Shown here: positions 44,100 to 54,487 of the stretch, one piece after another | Numbering within the stretch: position 1 is the stretch's first letter | Layout of the letters: each line of letters begins with the position of its first letter | NCBI RefSeq assembly: GCF_008830185.1 | Contig: NZ_WAGX01000004.1 | Coordinates: forward strand, 186,001 to 250,000 | Length of the DNA stretch: 64,000 nucleotides | Direction of reading: 5' to 3' | Origin: Candidatus Galacturonatibacter soehngenii | GTDB taxonomy: Bacteria > Bacillota > Clostridia > Lachnospirales > Lachnospiraceae | Notes under the pieces: model-generated | Told to the model about the DNA's origin: nothing | What the model saw: the letters and a program-made list of their open reading frames with translations, nothing else | Databases searched by the model: none | Made by a program: the position numbers and the translations under genes

Positions 44100-44741
44100 A
44101 TGAAATTAGCAATTATTGGAGCAACTGGTATGGCAGGTTCTGCCTTGTACAAAGAAAGTTTATCTCGTGGGCATGAAGTGACTGCAATTGTTCGCCACAA
44201 AGAAAAGGCTGTTTCTTTATTTGGCGAAGATGTAAAAGTGATTGATAAAGATATTTTTGAGTTGACGAGAAAGGATTTAGAGGCGTTTGATGTTATTATC
44301 AATGCTTTTGCTACAGCGCCTGACAAAGCATATTTGCATTTGGATTTAGCAGCAAAGCTTGTGGCAATGTTTCGAGAAACCGAAAGTCCGAGATTATTTT
44401 TCATTCTTGGTGCAGCCAGTTTGTTAGATGAAAACGATAATTTATTTCTAGAAACTCTAAAGCATTTTCCAGAAGTAGAATCTTGGATTTCAATTCCGAT
44501 TGAAGCTTATAAGACTCTTAATTTCTTGCGAAGTATTGAAAATGTGAATTGGGTGGGAGTATCGCCATCGGCTAATTTTGTTGCTGGAGGGGCTACAACT
44601 CCAGTAATAGGTAAAGATCATTTGTTAAAATCATCAAGCGGAGAGTCCATTGTAACAAGCGAAACAATGGCAATTGGAATTCTAGATGAAATTGAAAAAC
44701 CACAATTTATTCGCACAAGATTCACGGTATGTAACCAGTAA
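44100..44741 (+). CDS. NAD(P)-binding oxidoreductase (NmrA/YwnB-like)
   Basis: A 213-residue atypical short-chain dehydrogenase. The Rossmann motif GATGMAGSALYKE starts at residue 8, with AIVRHKEKA after the second strand suggesting NADPH preference. The YwnA-YwnB pairing is also known in Bacillus. It begins 17 nt after the Rrf2 gene with AAGGAGG. The substrate is unknown; quinone or flavin reduction is plausible from the neighbours. Confidence 0.88.
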   Translation: MKLAIIGATGMAGSALYKESLSRGHEVTAIVRHKEKAVSLFGEDVKVIDKDIFELTRKDLEAFDVIINAFATAPDKAYLHLDLAAKLVAMFRETESPRLFFILGAASLLDENDNLFLETLKHFPEVESWISIPIEAYKTLNFLRSIENVNWVGVSPSANFVAGGATTPVIGKDHLLKSSSGESIVTSETMAIGILDEIEKPQFIRTRFTVCNQ

Positions 44742-44781
44742 AATAATAAATATAAAAAATAAATGAATGGAGGTATATGTT

Positions 44782-45330
44782 ATGAGTAAGACAATTGGTG
44801 TTTTTAGTGGTAGTTTAAGAAAGAATTCTTTTTCAGGAAGTATAGCAGACTATATAAAGAACCATGCACCAGCAGGTTATGATTTTAAATTGATTGATAT
44901 AAGCAAACTTCCTCTATATAATCAAGACAGTGACAATGAAGACGTGAAAGAGTACACCGTATTTCGTGATGAAGTAAAAGCGTTGGATGCCGTGTTATTT
45001 ATTACACCTGAGCATAATCGTTCCATTCCAGCTGCATTAAAGAATGCGCTTGATGTAGGGTCACGACCTTATGGTGAAAATGTATGGAATGGTAAACCAG
45101 GGGCAATAATTAGTCAGTCACCAGGAGGAATTGGCGGCTTTGGTGCAAATCATCATTTGCGTCAGGTATTAGCATTCTTGAATATCTTGACATTGGCTCA
45201 GCCAGAAGCTTATATTGGAAGCTTCCATACATTGATTGATGAAAATGGAGTCATCAATAACAATGACACAAAAGATTTTTTAGATAGCTTTTTATCTGCA
45301 TTTTTAGATTGGATTGAAAAAAATGCTTAA
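44782..45330 (+). CDS. NADPH-dependent FMN reductase
   Basis: A 182-residue flavodoxin-fold reductase. The FMN phosphate loop is FSGSLRKNSFS at 7-17; ITPEHNRSIPAALKNALD is the second flavin contact and is typical of ArsH/ChrR/YieF-like quinone reductases. I chose ATG 44782, 8 nt after GGAGG; ATG 44767 overlaps the ribosome site. It is the third gene of the Rrf2 operon. The likely role is two-electron reduction of quinones, azo dyes or other electrophiles using NADPH. Confidence 0.9.
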   Translation: MSKTIGVFSGSLRKNSFSGSIADYIKNHAPAGYDFKLIDISKLPLYNQDSDNEDVKEYTVFRDEVKALDAVLFITPEHNRSIPAALKNALDVGSRPYGENVWNGKPGAIISQSPGGIGGFGANHHLRQVLAFLNILTLAQPEAYIGSFHTLIDENGVINNNDTKDFLDSFLSAFLDWIEKNA

Positions 45331-45392
45331 TGTAATGAGCAATGCTATGGATGATTTGAAAGGTTATTTGCAAAAGTTGATATAATTATTTT

Positions 45393-45420
45393 GAGACATA
45401 GGAATTTATTCCTATGTCTC
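45393..45420 (+). terminator. Terminator-like hairpin after the flavin reductase gene
   Basis: Perfect 13-bp stem GAGACATAGGAAT/ATTCCTATGTCTC with a 2-nt loop; the T-run behind it is weak. Confidence 0.6.
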
Positions 45421-45514
45421 TTGTGTTAAATCGACAAATCATTTTTATAAATGCTACATTTAAGTGTTGTTTTTTTGAAGATATTACTCGAACTCTCTGT
45501 TCTATAAAAAATAT

Positions 45515-45558
45515 TGGGCTGTCACACGGAGGATAATTACCCCAAGTATGACAGCCCA
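45515..45558 (-). terminator. Terminator of Cys-peptide copy 2
   Basis: On the minus strand, TGGGCTGTCA pairs with TGACAGCCCA and is followed by ATATTTTTTAT. It begins about 13 nt after the peptide stop codon. Confidence 0.75.
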
Positions 45559-45570
45559 TCTTAATCAAAT

Positions 45571-45639
45571 TTATTTGCAGTATTGAGAAATCAATTTTAA
45601 TAGGTCGTTTAAGTTACATGAGCTAAAGTTAAAACACAT
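45571..45639 (-). CDS. 22-residue three-cysteine peptide, copy 2
   Basis: Same peptide as copy 1 except Asn for Ser at residue 11; Cys 2, 8 and 21 are kept. AAAGGAGG lies 9 nt before ATG. The leader from the predicted start of transcription is about 37 nt. Preservation of reading frame, ribosome site and promoter in both copies, with silent change in the coding part (CTA versus TTA), argues for a translated gene. It lies 3' to the flavin reductase gene on the opposite strand. Confidence 0.6.
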   Translation of the reverse strand: MCFNFSSCNLNDLLKLISQYCK

Positions 45640-45683
45640 ATCGCACTTCCTCCTTTATAGATTGCTTTCTTAAGAACAAATCA

Positions 45684-45712
45684 ATTGTAACACTTATGTA
45701 ACAATAATGTAA
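45684..45712 (-). promoter_or_regulatory. Promoter of Cys-peptide copy 2
   Basis: On the minus strand: TTACAT (45712-45707), 17-nt spacer, TGTTACAAT extended -10. The same two GTAACA repeats with 11-bp spacing lie between the boxes. Confidence 0.6.
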
Positions 45713-45765
45713 TATATAAGTAATGGAAATAGAAGCAACTATTGGAAGATTTTCTAATAAATCTT

Positions 45766-46350
45766 TGACATTAACTTTTCATATAATTATGGGGTTGGTT
45801 GTATGCATATTTAACTACAACATATTCATTGATAAAAGAAGTTTATAACATCTCTTATTAATACTCTCTTGCGTAATACAGATGGAGATGAGACAAGGTC
45901 TAATAATTTAACTTTTCAACAAAATATTTACCAAGCAGCAAAATCCGTATCCGCTTAAACTCTTGATATTGAAGCCTTTTGGTATTTTCGATTAAAATAG
46001 CTAGAGGTTGGTAAAAAAAGTTAAAAATGTTGAATTTAAGGGGAATATATTGTATTTCTTATATAAGAAAAGCCGATAAAAATGCGGATAGAACCAAAAC
46101 ATGAGATGTATTGAAATCAACCTAAAACATCCATGCTAAATGATACTATAAACTTTCTATACGTATGTATAGATTACTAAATGATAACATTCTTTTCTTA
46201 AATAATATTGTCAGTTTATATTGTAAAATTATAAGAAAAGTTGTAAAATTAATTTCATAACAAGAAACATGTTGAATATTTCAAATCTTAATGAAACAAC
46301 ATAAAATCGGTAACAATAAAACAGATAAGATTGATAAAGTTGGAGGTATT
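45766..46350. other. Gene-poor AT-rich stretch before aconitase
   Basis: No convincing gene. A protein-like open stretch on the plus strand (about 45856-45957) has no start codon or ribosome site and may be a decayed remnant. TTGTAAAATTA occurs twice in direct repeat at about 46220-46252, just before the aconitase gene, and could be an operator or UP-type element. Confidence 0.4.
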
Positions 46351-49083
46351 ATGGATAAAATTAGAAAAAGTTCCATTCAGGAATTTACAATAAACGAAAA
46401 AAAATATACGTATTATAATATTAATGAACTTGAAAAACTTGGATACGAAATTGACACCCTACCCTTCTCAGTAAAAATATTATTAGAATCGGTACTTAGA
46501 CAATGGGATGGGGAAGCCATTTTAGATAGTGACATTGAAAAGTTGGCAGGCTGGAAAGCAAATACGAAAAAGGAAGAGGTTCCATTTAAACCATCACGTG
46601 TAATTTTGCAAGACTTTACAGGTGTCCCAGCAGTACTTGACTTAGCCTCCATGAGAAGCGCAATTACAAAACACAGCAAATCCGATGTTGCTGCAGACCA
46701 AATCAATCCAGAGGTTATGGTAGACTTAGTCATTGACCACTCCTTGCAGGTAGATGTTTATGGAGACTCGGATGCGCTAAATCAAAATACGAAGCTTGAA
46801 TTTGAAAGAAACAAAGAAAGATATGAATTTTTGAATTGGTCAGAAAAATCCTTTGACCAATTTCGCGTCGTACCTCCTGCAAATGGAATTGTACATCAGG
46901 TTAATCTGGAGTATTTGGCAAAAGTTGTTTTACAAAAAGAAGACAATGAAAGAACAATTGTATACCCTGATACCTTAGTTGGAACAGATTCTCATACAAC
47001 TATGATTAACGGACTCTCTGTTCTGGGCTGGGGGGTTGGTGGAATCGAAGCAGAAGCAGGAATGCTTGGACAACCATCCTATATTCCAGTACCAGAAGTA
47101 ATCGGAGTAGAATTAGTAGGAACTTTGTCACCGACTGCAACAGCCACAGATATCGCACTTACCTTAACAAAGATTCTAAGAGAAGAAGGAGTAGTAGATA
47201 AGTTTGTAGAGTATTTTGGTCAGGGAGTGAAACAACTTACCTTAGCCGATCGAGCAACCATTGCCAATATGGCACCAGAATATGGAGCAACTTGCGGTTT
47301 TTTTCCAGCAGATGAAGAGACTCTTAATTATCTTACGCTTACAGGTCGAAGCAAAGAACAAGTAGCATTGGTAGAAACGTATTTAAAATTAAACGGTATG
47401 TACCAAGAATACAACAAAAAAGTAAGATATTCTAAGGTTATTCAATTGGATCTAGCAACGGTAAAAAGTGCATTGGCAGGGCCAAAAAGACCACAAGATA
47501 AGATTTTTCTAGAAGATATGAAGGAAGAATTTATTCAAGCACTAACAAAAGAACGAGGGAATAAAGGCTATGGATTAGAAAAAGGCGTAGAAGATAAGAA
47601 AGCAGAAGTTACTTTCTTAAACGGCGAAAAGACAGAAATGAAAACAGGAGCAGTCGTAATAGCCTCCATCACGTCCTGTACCAATACTTCTAACCCATTC
47701 GTTATGATTGGAGCAGGATTACTAGCAAAAAATGCATGCGAAAAAGGCTTAAAAGTGCCTTCCTATGTAAAAACTTCGTTGGCACCAGGATCACGAATCG
47801 TATCTTCATATCTTGAGGATGCCAGATTACAACAGTATCTAGATGAATTGGGATTTCAGGTGGTAGGTTATGGATGTGCGACTTGTATTGGCAACTCTGG
47901 GCCGTTAAAGAAAGAAATTGCAGATGCAATCGTAGAAAATGATTTATTGGTGGCATCGGTATTATCTGGAAACCGTAATTTTGAAGGAAGAATACATGCT
48001 CTAGTAAAGGCGAATTATTTAGCCTCCCCACCACTTGTCATAGCATATGCGCTTGCTGGAACAGTAAATATTGATTTTGAAAAAGAAGCAATTGGTAAAG
48101 ACAAAAGCGGAAATGATGTATTCTTAAAGGACATCTGGCCTGAACGCCGACAAATTGAAGAAATGATTGCAAAATACGTAACTCCATTGCTTTATCAGCA
48201 AGTCTATAAAAAAATGTATCAACACAATGAATTATGGAATCAGATTCAAGCTGAAAATAGTAAATTATTTCCATTTGACAATGCTTCTACTTATATACGA
48301 AAGCCACCTTTTTTTGAGGATTTTGGAAAAGATTTAAAACACATTAAGTCATTAGAAGGCTTAAGAGTATTGGCAGTATTTGGTGATTCTATCACGACAG
48401 ATCACATTTCTCCAGCGGGAAATATTGGGATAGATACACCTGCGGCTAAGTATTTATTAGAGCAAGGAGTAGCACAAAAAGATTTTAATACCTATGGCTC
48501 TAGAAGAGGGAATCATGAAGTGATGATGAGAGGTACCTTTGCCAATATTCGAATCAAAAATAAAATAGCACCAGAAACAGAAGGTGGATATACCATGTAT
48601 TGGCCAAAGAAAGAAGTCTTAAGTATCTATGATGCAAGTATGGCTTACAAAAAAGATAACATTGGGCTAATCGTATTGGCTGGTAAGGATTATGGCATGG
48701 GCTCTTCGAGAGACTGGGCGGCAAAAGGTCCTGCACTTTTAGGTGTAAAGGCAGTAATAGCAGAAAGCTATGAAAGAATTCACCGTTCTAATCTAGTCAT
48801 GATGGGGATACTGCCTCTACAATTTAGAAACGATGAATCAGCTAATAGCCTGGGACTGACAGGAGAAGAGACCTTTGAAATTATATTAAAGGATTCTATA
48901 ACGCCAAAAGAAACTGTGAAGGTCAAAGCAAGACTTGGGGATAAAGCAATTGAATTTGAAGCAACGCTTCGCTTTGATTCTAGCATAGAGATTGAATATT
49001 ATAAGAATGGCGGAATCTTACCAATGGTATTAAGAAAGAAAATAAATGCAATCGAAAAAGAAAGCAAGAGAAAATATATATAG
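46351..49083 (+). CDS. acnA: Aconitate hydratase A
   Basis: A 910-residue AcnA/IRP-type aconitase converting citrate to isocitrate through a [4Fe-4S] cluster. Cluster cysteines are in [12 protein letters not shown] and [10 protein letters not shown]; other signatures are [30 protein letters not shown]-like segments and the C-terminal swivel [12 protein letters not shown] chose ATG 46351 behind TTGGAGG; an upstream in-frame ATG at 46291 adds a non-homologous, lysine-rich tail. It feeds 2-oxoglutarate synthesis; citrate synthase and isocitrate dehydrogenase genes are not in the window. Confidence 0.94.
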   Translation: MDKIRKSSIQEFTINEKKYTYYNINELEKLGYEIDTLPFSVKILLESVLRQWDGEAILDSDIEKLAGWKANTKKEEVPFKPSRVILQDFTGVPAVLDLASMRSAITKHSKSDVAADQINPEVMVDLVIDHSLQVDVYGDSDALNQNTKLEFERNKERYEFLNWSEKSFDQFRVVPPANGIVHQVNLEYLAKVVLQKEDNERTIVYPDTLVGTDSHTTMINGLSVLGWGVGGIEAEAGMLGQPSYIPVPEVIGVELVGTLSPTATATDIALTLTKILREEGVVDKFVEYFGQGVKQLTLADRATIANMAPEYGATCGFFPADEETLNYLTLTGRSKEQVALVETYLKLNGMYQEYNKKVRYSKVIQLDLATVKSALAGPKRPQDKIFLEDMKEEFIQALTKERGNKGYGLEKGVEDKKAEVTFLNGEKTEMKTGAVVIASITSCTNTSNPFVMIGAGLLAKNACEKGLKVPSYVKTSLAPGSRIVSSYLEDARLQQYLDELGFQVVGYGCATCIGNSGPLKKEIADAIVENDLLVASVLSGNRNFEGRIHALVKANYLASPPLVIAYALAGTVNIDFEKEAIGKDKSGNDVFLKDIWPERRQIEEMIAKYVTPLLYQQVYKKMYQHNELWNQIQAENSKLFPFDNASTYIRKPPFFEDFGKDLKHIKSLEGLRVLAVFGDSITTDHISPAGNIGIDTPAAKYLLEQGVAQKDFNTYGSRRGNHEVMMRGTFANIRIKNKIAPETEGGYTMYWPKKEVLSIYDASMAYKKDNIGLIVLAGKDYGMGSSRDWAAKGPALLGVKAVIAESYERIHRSNLVMMGILPLQFRNDESANSLGLTGEETFEIILKDSITPKETVKVKARLGDKAIEFEATLRFDSSIEIEYYKNGGILPMVLRKKINAIEKESKRKYI

Positions 49084-49095
49084 AAGATAAAAGAG

Positions 49096-49140
49096 AGGGA
49101 TTCTAATCCAAAGCAAGAAATGGATTTGAATCCTTTACTT
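49096..49140 (+). terminator. Terminator after acnA
   Basis: AGGGATTCTAATCCA pairs with TGGATTTGAATCCTT (one mismatch, one G-U) around a 10-nt loop. Confidence 0.65.
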
Positions 49141-49233
49141 TATTTAAATTTTAGTCATCTATTTGAATTAATAATACTAATTTTATAAGTTTTACAATAG
49201 TATATTTATATACGAAAAAAATTAGGTGTTTAC

Positions 49234-49983
49234 ATGAGTGAATCGATAGTAAGAGTGTTATTAATTGGAATGGTTGGATTTTTTACAGAGTGGCTGGGAC
49301 TTTGTGTTGGAGGAGTTGTCACTTTATTTATAAAAAATAAAGGAATCAGAATCAGGGGATCTGTACTGGGTTTTTTAGGAGGGGTTACCCTTGGAATTGT
49401 ATTTTTTGATCTTTTACCAGAAGCGATTTCTTTTGGTAATCTTTATATATCCGTCACAGGAGCCATAATGGGGCTTATCTTAGCTGTCATTTTAGATGGA
49501 AGGCTTGATGAAGGCGGAATTACCAATACAAAAGATCAAGTTAATTTTTCAAAGGCAGCAATCTTTATGTCGATTGGCATTAGTATACATAATCTGCCAA
49601 GTGGTTTAGCACTTGGATCACTCCTTAATCATTCATTAAAAAATGGGTTATATCTTGCATTTGCATTAATCATACATGGTATACCAGAAGGACTTACTCT
49701 AGGAGTTCTTTTTCGAGGCGGTATCAAAAGCAAACTTAAATTACTTATCATATCTATTTTAATTTCAATTCCTTTGGGAATCGGTTCTATTTTAGGCTGT
49801 GTCTTAAGTTCCCCTACTCTAATTTGCATCAGTCTTTCCTTTGCGGCTACGATGATGCTTTATGTAACACTAAGAGAAACAATACCAACTGCAAATGACA
49901 TGTGGAAGGGAAGATTAACCACATTTGGAAATATTTTAGGAATACTCTTAGGCATGTTATTTGTATCATTGCTAGGAGTTTAA
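49234..49983 (+). CDS. ZIP-family metal transporter
   Basis: A 249-residue, about eight-helix membrane protein of the GufA/ZupT type. Helix 4 carries ISIHNLPSGLALG with His119, but the usual Glu of HNxPEG is Ser123. Helix 5 keeps IIHGIPEGLTLG with His148 and Glu152. The family carries Zn2+, Fe2+ or Mn2+. The lost helix 4 Glu would change the binuclear metal site, so selectivity or coupling may differ. The ribosome site is weak (AGGTG). No regulator is adjacent. Confidence 0.85.
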   Translation: MSESIVRVLLIGMVGFFTEWLGLCVGGVVTLFIKNKGIRIRGSVLGFLGGVTLGIVFFDLLPEAISFGNLYISVTGAIMGLILAVILDGRLDEGGITNTKDQVNFSKAAIFMSIGISIHNLPSGLALGSLLNHSLKNGLYLAFALIIHGIPEGLTLGVLFRGGIKSKLKLLIISILISIPLGIGSILGCVLSSPTLICISLSFAATMMLYVTLRETIPTANDMWKGRLTTFGNILGILLGMLFVSLLGV

Positions 49984-50034
49984 AACTAAATACATCAAAT
50001 AAAATTAAAATGCACAAAATATAAAAGTATACTA

Positions 50035-50063
50035 TTGAATTTTAGACTAATTTGAGTTATAAT
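50035..50063 (+). promoter_or_regulatory. Promoter of korAB
   Basis: TTGAAT, 17-nt spacer, TATAAT, ending 29 nt before the start codon. Confidence 0.7.
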
Positions 50064-50092
50064 AAACTAACATATAGAAAGGAGGAAGATAT

Positions 50093-51760
50093 ATGTACAA
50101 TATTTTAATTGGAGGAGCGGCTGGTCAAGGAATTGATACAACGGTAGCAATATTAGAAAAATTGTTAAAACGCTCTGGTTATTATATATATACGACAAGA
50201 GACTTTATGTCTCGTGTACGTGGTGGTCATAATTTTTCTTTACTTCGTTTTGGAACAGAGGAAATTACTTCTCACAGTTATGTCTTAGATGGAATCATCG
50301 CATTAGATGGAGAGACAATAGAATTACATTTGAATCAGTTAACACAAAAAGGTTTTGTTTTGTGTGATAGTGGTTTAAAAAATACCAAAGAAGATTCAAG
50401 AATCATCAAGCTAGATATGAATCAAATGGCAAGAAACATCGGTAATGCTAAGGTTTCAGGTAGTATAGCAGTGGGTGCGATTCTAAAACTTTTTGGTGAA
50501 CCATTAACCTACGTAGAAGAAGTAATGAAAAGTATCATGAAAAGTGAAGTATTAGATGTAAATATAAAAGCGATCCAAGCAGGATTTGAGAGTGTGGAGA
50601 AAAGATTTGATCACTTAGAAGGTGGATTTAATGATTATATGCTGATATCAGGAAGCAAAGCGGTTGGCTTAGGAGCTGTCGCAGGAGGCCTGAAATTTTA
50701 TTCAGCTTACCCAATGTCACCTTCCACAACAGTTTTAGAATACTTGGCGTCAGTGGGAAATCAAGCGGGTGTCGTAGTAGAACAGGCAGAGGATGAAATT
50801 GCAGCGATCAATATGGCAATTGGTGCATCTTTTGCAGGGGCGAAAGCCATGACAGGAACAAGCGGAGGAGGATTTTGCTTAAAGGTTGAGGCGCTTGGCT
50901 TATCAGGAATTGCGGAAATTCCTTTAGTTGCCATTGACGTACAAAGACCTGGACCTGCGACTGGTTTACCAACGAGAACAGAACAAAGTGATTTAAAGTT
51001 TGTTATCTCTGCATCGCAAGGAGAGTTCCCAAGAATGGTCATTGCACTTCGTAATCATGAGGATTCATTTTACCAGACCATTCGAGCACTTAACCTGGCA
51101 GAAAAATACCAGATTCCAGTTATCTTGTTAAGTGATCAGTATCTTGGTGATACAACAGCTTGTGTAAAGCCATATGATGTATCCGATATCAAGTTGATTC
51201 AACCAGCAAAAGAAGTAGAAGGTGAGTATCTAAGATATAAGTTAACAGAAGATGGAATTTCACCAAGGCTGATACCAGGTGTTACGAAGAACCTTGTTGC
51301 AGCAGACAGCGATGAACATGATGAAAGAGGTTGGATTACCGAATCAGCAGAGGTTCGCAATCAAATGATGCAAAAAAGAATGAAAAAATTAGAAGGGCTA
51401 ATGGAAGAATTAATTGAGCCTGAATTTATCGGCGATGAAAGTGGAAAGACACTTTTGCTTGGTTGGGGTTCTACTTACGGACCAATCAAAGAGGCTGTAT
51501 CAATCTTAAATAAAAAAGAAGGCGGTGGCTATGGTGCCTTGATATTTGGTGATATCTATCCACTACCACAGGAAAAATTAAAGAAATTAACTCCAAATAA
51601 GAAAGTAATTAATATAGAACAAAATGCCACAGGACAGTTGGCTTCATTGATAAGAGAGCAAACAGGAATTACATGTCATGACAGTATTTTAAAATACGAT
51701 GGAAGACAGATAGCCGGTGAAGAGATAGTAAGCAAGATACTGGAAGGAGGCTTGATGTAG
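50093..51760 (+). CDS. korA: 2-oxoacid:ferredoxin oxidoreductase, fused gamma-alpha subunit
   Basis: A 555-residue chain. Residues about 1-180 are the gamma domain (GGAAGQGIDTTVAILEKLL, then SRVRGGHNFSLLRFG). Residues about 190-555 are the alpha, pyrimidine-binding domain (GLKFYSAYPMSPSTTVLEYL, then AINMAIGASFAGAKAMTGTSGGG). This fused order is typical of KorA-type 2-oxoglutarate enzymes. With KorB it oxidatively decarboxylates a 2-oxoacid, passing electrons to ferredoxin, or runs in reverse. The aconitase gene upstream supports 2-oxoglutarate. Fused sequences of this kind also include some with other 2-oxoacids. Confidence 0.9.
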   Translation: MYNILIGGAAGQGIDTTVAILEKLLKRSGYYIYTTRDFMSRVRGGHNFSLLRFGTEEITSHSYVLDGIIALDGETIELHLNQLTQKGFVLCDSGLKNTKEDSRIIKLDMNQMARNIGNAKVSGSIAVGAILKLFGEPLTYVEEVMKSIMKSEVLDVNIKAIQAGFESVEKRFDHLEGGFNDYMLISGSKAVGLGAVAGGLKFYSAYPMSPSTTVLEYLASVGNQAGVVVEQAEDEIAAINMAIGASFAGAKAMTGTSGGGFCLKVEALGLSGIAEIPLVAIDVQRPGPATGLPTRTEQSDLKFVISASQGEFPRMVIALRNHEDSFYQTIRALNLAEKYQIPVILLSDQYLGDTTACVKPYDVSDIKLIQPAKEVEGEYLRYKLTEDGISPRLIPGVTKNLVAADSDEHDERGWITESAEVRNQMMQKRMKKLEGLMEELIEPEFIGDESGKTLLLGWGSTYGPIKEAVSILNKKEGGGYGALIFGDIYPLPQEKLKKLTPNKKVINIEQNATGQLASLIREQTGITCHDSILKYDGRQIAGEEIVSKILEGGLM

Positions 51761-52606
51761 ATGAATCAATTTGTAACTTATGAAACGGCATGGTGCCCTG
51801 GATGCGGGAATTTTCCCATCCTAAATAGTTTAAAAACAGCGTTGGAAGAACTTGGAAAACAGCCACATGAAGTGCTGATGGTAGCTGGAATTGGTCAGGC
51901 AGCAAAAACACCTCAGTATTTAAGTGCCAATAGTTATTGCGGATTACATGGTAGAGCCTTGCCAGCAGCTGTTGCAGCGAAAATGGCAAATGAAAAGCTG
52001 ACAGTAATTGTAAATTCTGGAGACGGTGACTCCTATGGAGAAGGTGGTAATCACTTTATACACAATATTAGGCGAAATGTAAACATTACTCACTTTGTTC
52101 ATAATAATCAGATATATGGATTAACCAAAGGTCAGGCTTCTCCTACCAGTAAAGAAGGGCATGTGACACAGGTACAAACAGATGGAAATAAAAATGCCCC
52201 ATTAAATCCAATCCTTCTTGCGATTGCAGCAGGCGCAGGATTTGTAGCAAGAGCATCAAGTGGAGATCAAAAGCAATTAATAAGTATTATGAAAGAGGCA
52301 ATTAATTATCCTGGTTATGCTTTTGTAGATATTTTGCAACCTTGTGTTAGCTTTAATAAAATCAATACGTATGGATATTATAAAAATGCGGTTAACCCTG
52401 TTGGAGAAGATCATAATCCAGCAGACAAACTAGAAGCAATCAAAATAGCTATGGAGTTAGGAGATAAGATTCCAACAGGAATCATTTATCGAGAAGAAAA
52501 AGAAGAGTTTCATAGAAAAAACTTCTTGCTAAAGGATGGTATTCCATTGATTGAACAAGAAACACCAAAAGAGGTGTTGACACAGTTAATTCAAAGTTTT
52601 ATATAA
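51761..52606 (+). CDS. korB: 2-oxoacid:ferredoxin oxidoreductase, beta subunit
   Basis: A 281-residue thiamine-pyrophosphate subunit. Cluster and TPP motifs are AWCPGCGNFPI near residue 10, GIGQAAKTPQYL, and NSGDGDSYGEGGNHF with the following NNQIYGLTKGQASPTS. The start codon follows the korA stop codon without a gap, and GGAGG lies inside the end of korA, so the two are coupled. A terminator follows at 52632. Confidence 0.93.
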   Translation: MNQFVTYETAWCPGCGNFPILNSLKTALEELGKQPHEVLMVAGIGQAAKTPQYLSANSYCGLHGRALPAAVAAKMANEKLTVIVNSGDGDSYGEGGNHFIHNIRRNVNITHFVHNNQIYGLTKGQASPTSKEGHVTQVQTDGNKNAPLNPILLAIAAGAGFVARASSGDQKQLISIMKEAINYPGYAFVDILQPCVSFNKINTYGYYKNAVNPVGEDHNPADKLEAIKIAMELGDKIPTGIIYREEKEEFHRKNFLLKDGIPLIEQETPKEVLTQLIQSFI

Positions 52607-52631
52607 GAAAATGTCATAAATGTTTTTGAAG

Positions 52632-52656
52632 AAAGTGTGAGAAATCACACTTTTTT
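52632..52656 (+). terminator. Terminator after korB
   Basis: AAAGTGTGA/TCACACTTT with a GAAA tetraloop and six Ts. Confidence 0.85.
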
Positions 52657-52756
52657 CTATGCAAAAACCACACAATGCAATCAAGAAATCATGTAAAACA
52701 TTGCTTGAAGTTATATCTTGTATAACAAAAAGATATACATCAAAACCGCACCAGCG

Positions 52757-52785
52757 TTGACAAAGAAAGGAATAGTTGTTAGAAT
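52757..52785 (+). promoter_or_regulatory. Promoter of ilvH-ilvC
   Basis: TTGACA, 17-nt spacer, TAGAAT, 48 nt before the ilvH start. The leader is too short for a T-box. Confidence 0.65.
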
Positions 52786-52833
52786 AAGTGAAAGCGAATC
52801 AAAAATAGTTTTATAAAGAGAGTAGGGTTTCGT

Positions 52834-53331
52834 ATGAAAGTAAGAGTATTTTCCATGTTGGTAGATAATACCTCTGGTGTACTAAGTCGTGTCGCAGGAA
52901 TGTTTAGCCGTAGAGGGTACAATATAGATAGCTTAACGGTTGGAGTTACTGCAGATCCTAGATTTTCGAGAATGACAGTTGTCGTCAGTGGAGATGAACC
53001 TATTTTAGAACAGATTGAAAAGCAGCTTCGTAAATTAGAGGATGTTTTAGATATTAAGAAGTTAGAAGAAGGAGATTCTGTTTGTAGAGAGCTTATCTTA
53101 GTAAAGGTAAAGGTTGGAGCAAAGGATAGACAATCTATTATTGCAATTTCAGATATTTTTAGAGCTAAGATAGTAGATGTTGCGACGGAGTCGTTAATCA
53201 TTGAGCTAACAGGAAGTCAATCAAAGCTTGATGCATTTATTGAACTGTTGGAAGGTTATGAGATATTAGAATTAGCAAGAACTGGTATTACTGGACTTTC
53301 ACGCGGTAGTGATAATGTAACATATTTATAG
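52834..53331 (+). CDS. ilvH: Acetolactate synthase small (regulatory) subunit
   Basis: A 165-residue protein with the N-terminal ACT domain (VFSMLVDNTSGVLSRVAGMF, then RRGYNIDSLTVG) and the C-terminal domain of IlvH/IlvN. It binds valine and activates the catalytic subunit IlvB in branched-chain amino acid synthesis. The catalytic subunit gene is not in the window. ilvC follows 86 nt later. Confidence 0.95.
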   Translation: MKVRVFSMLVDNTSGVLSRVAGMFSRRGYNIDSLTVGVTADPRFSRMTVVVSGDEPILEQIEKQLRKLEDVLDIKKLEEGDSVCRELILVKVKVGAKDRQSIIAISDIFRAKIVDVATESLIIELTGSQSKLDAFIELLEGYEILELARTGITGLSRGSDNVTYL

Positions 53332-53390
53332 TCAGTAGTTATCTGCTGGTAATTCATAAATATATAATAGGAATTGGTAACAATTTCTAA

Positions 53391-54434
<1,044 letters not shown>

Positions 54435-54446
54435 TCTTTTTATAAG

Positions 54447-54487
54447 AAAAAAGCTTTTGGAGAAGATATACTCCAAAAGCTTTTTTT
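54447..54487 (+). terminator. Terminator after ilvC
   Basis: 16-bp stem around GCTTTTGGAG with A and T tracts at its base. Confidence 0.85.

Larger units (their letters stand above)
45567..45754 (-). repeat. Duplicated 187-bp block, copy 2
   Basis: Second copy of the block at 43338-43524, same orientation. The terminators downstream of the two copies differ in sequence, so the duplication covers promoter to stop codon but not the terminator. Confidence 0.85.

Noticed and set aside
45856-45957. Protein-like open stretch before acnA (LINTLLRNTDGDETRS...)
   Set aside because: There is no start codon or ribosome site, it is bounded by stops, and I recognise no family. At most it is a decayed remnant.
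52657-52833. T-box or peptide attenuator before ilvH
   Set aside because: The promoter at 52757-52785 leaves a leader of about 40 nt, too short, and no T-box core or run of Leu/Val/Ile codons is present.
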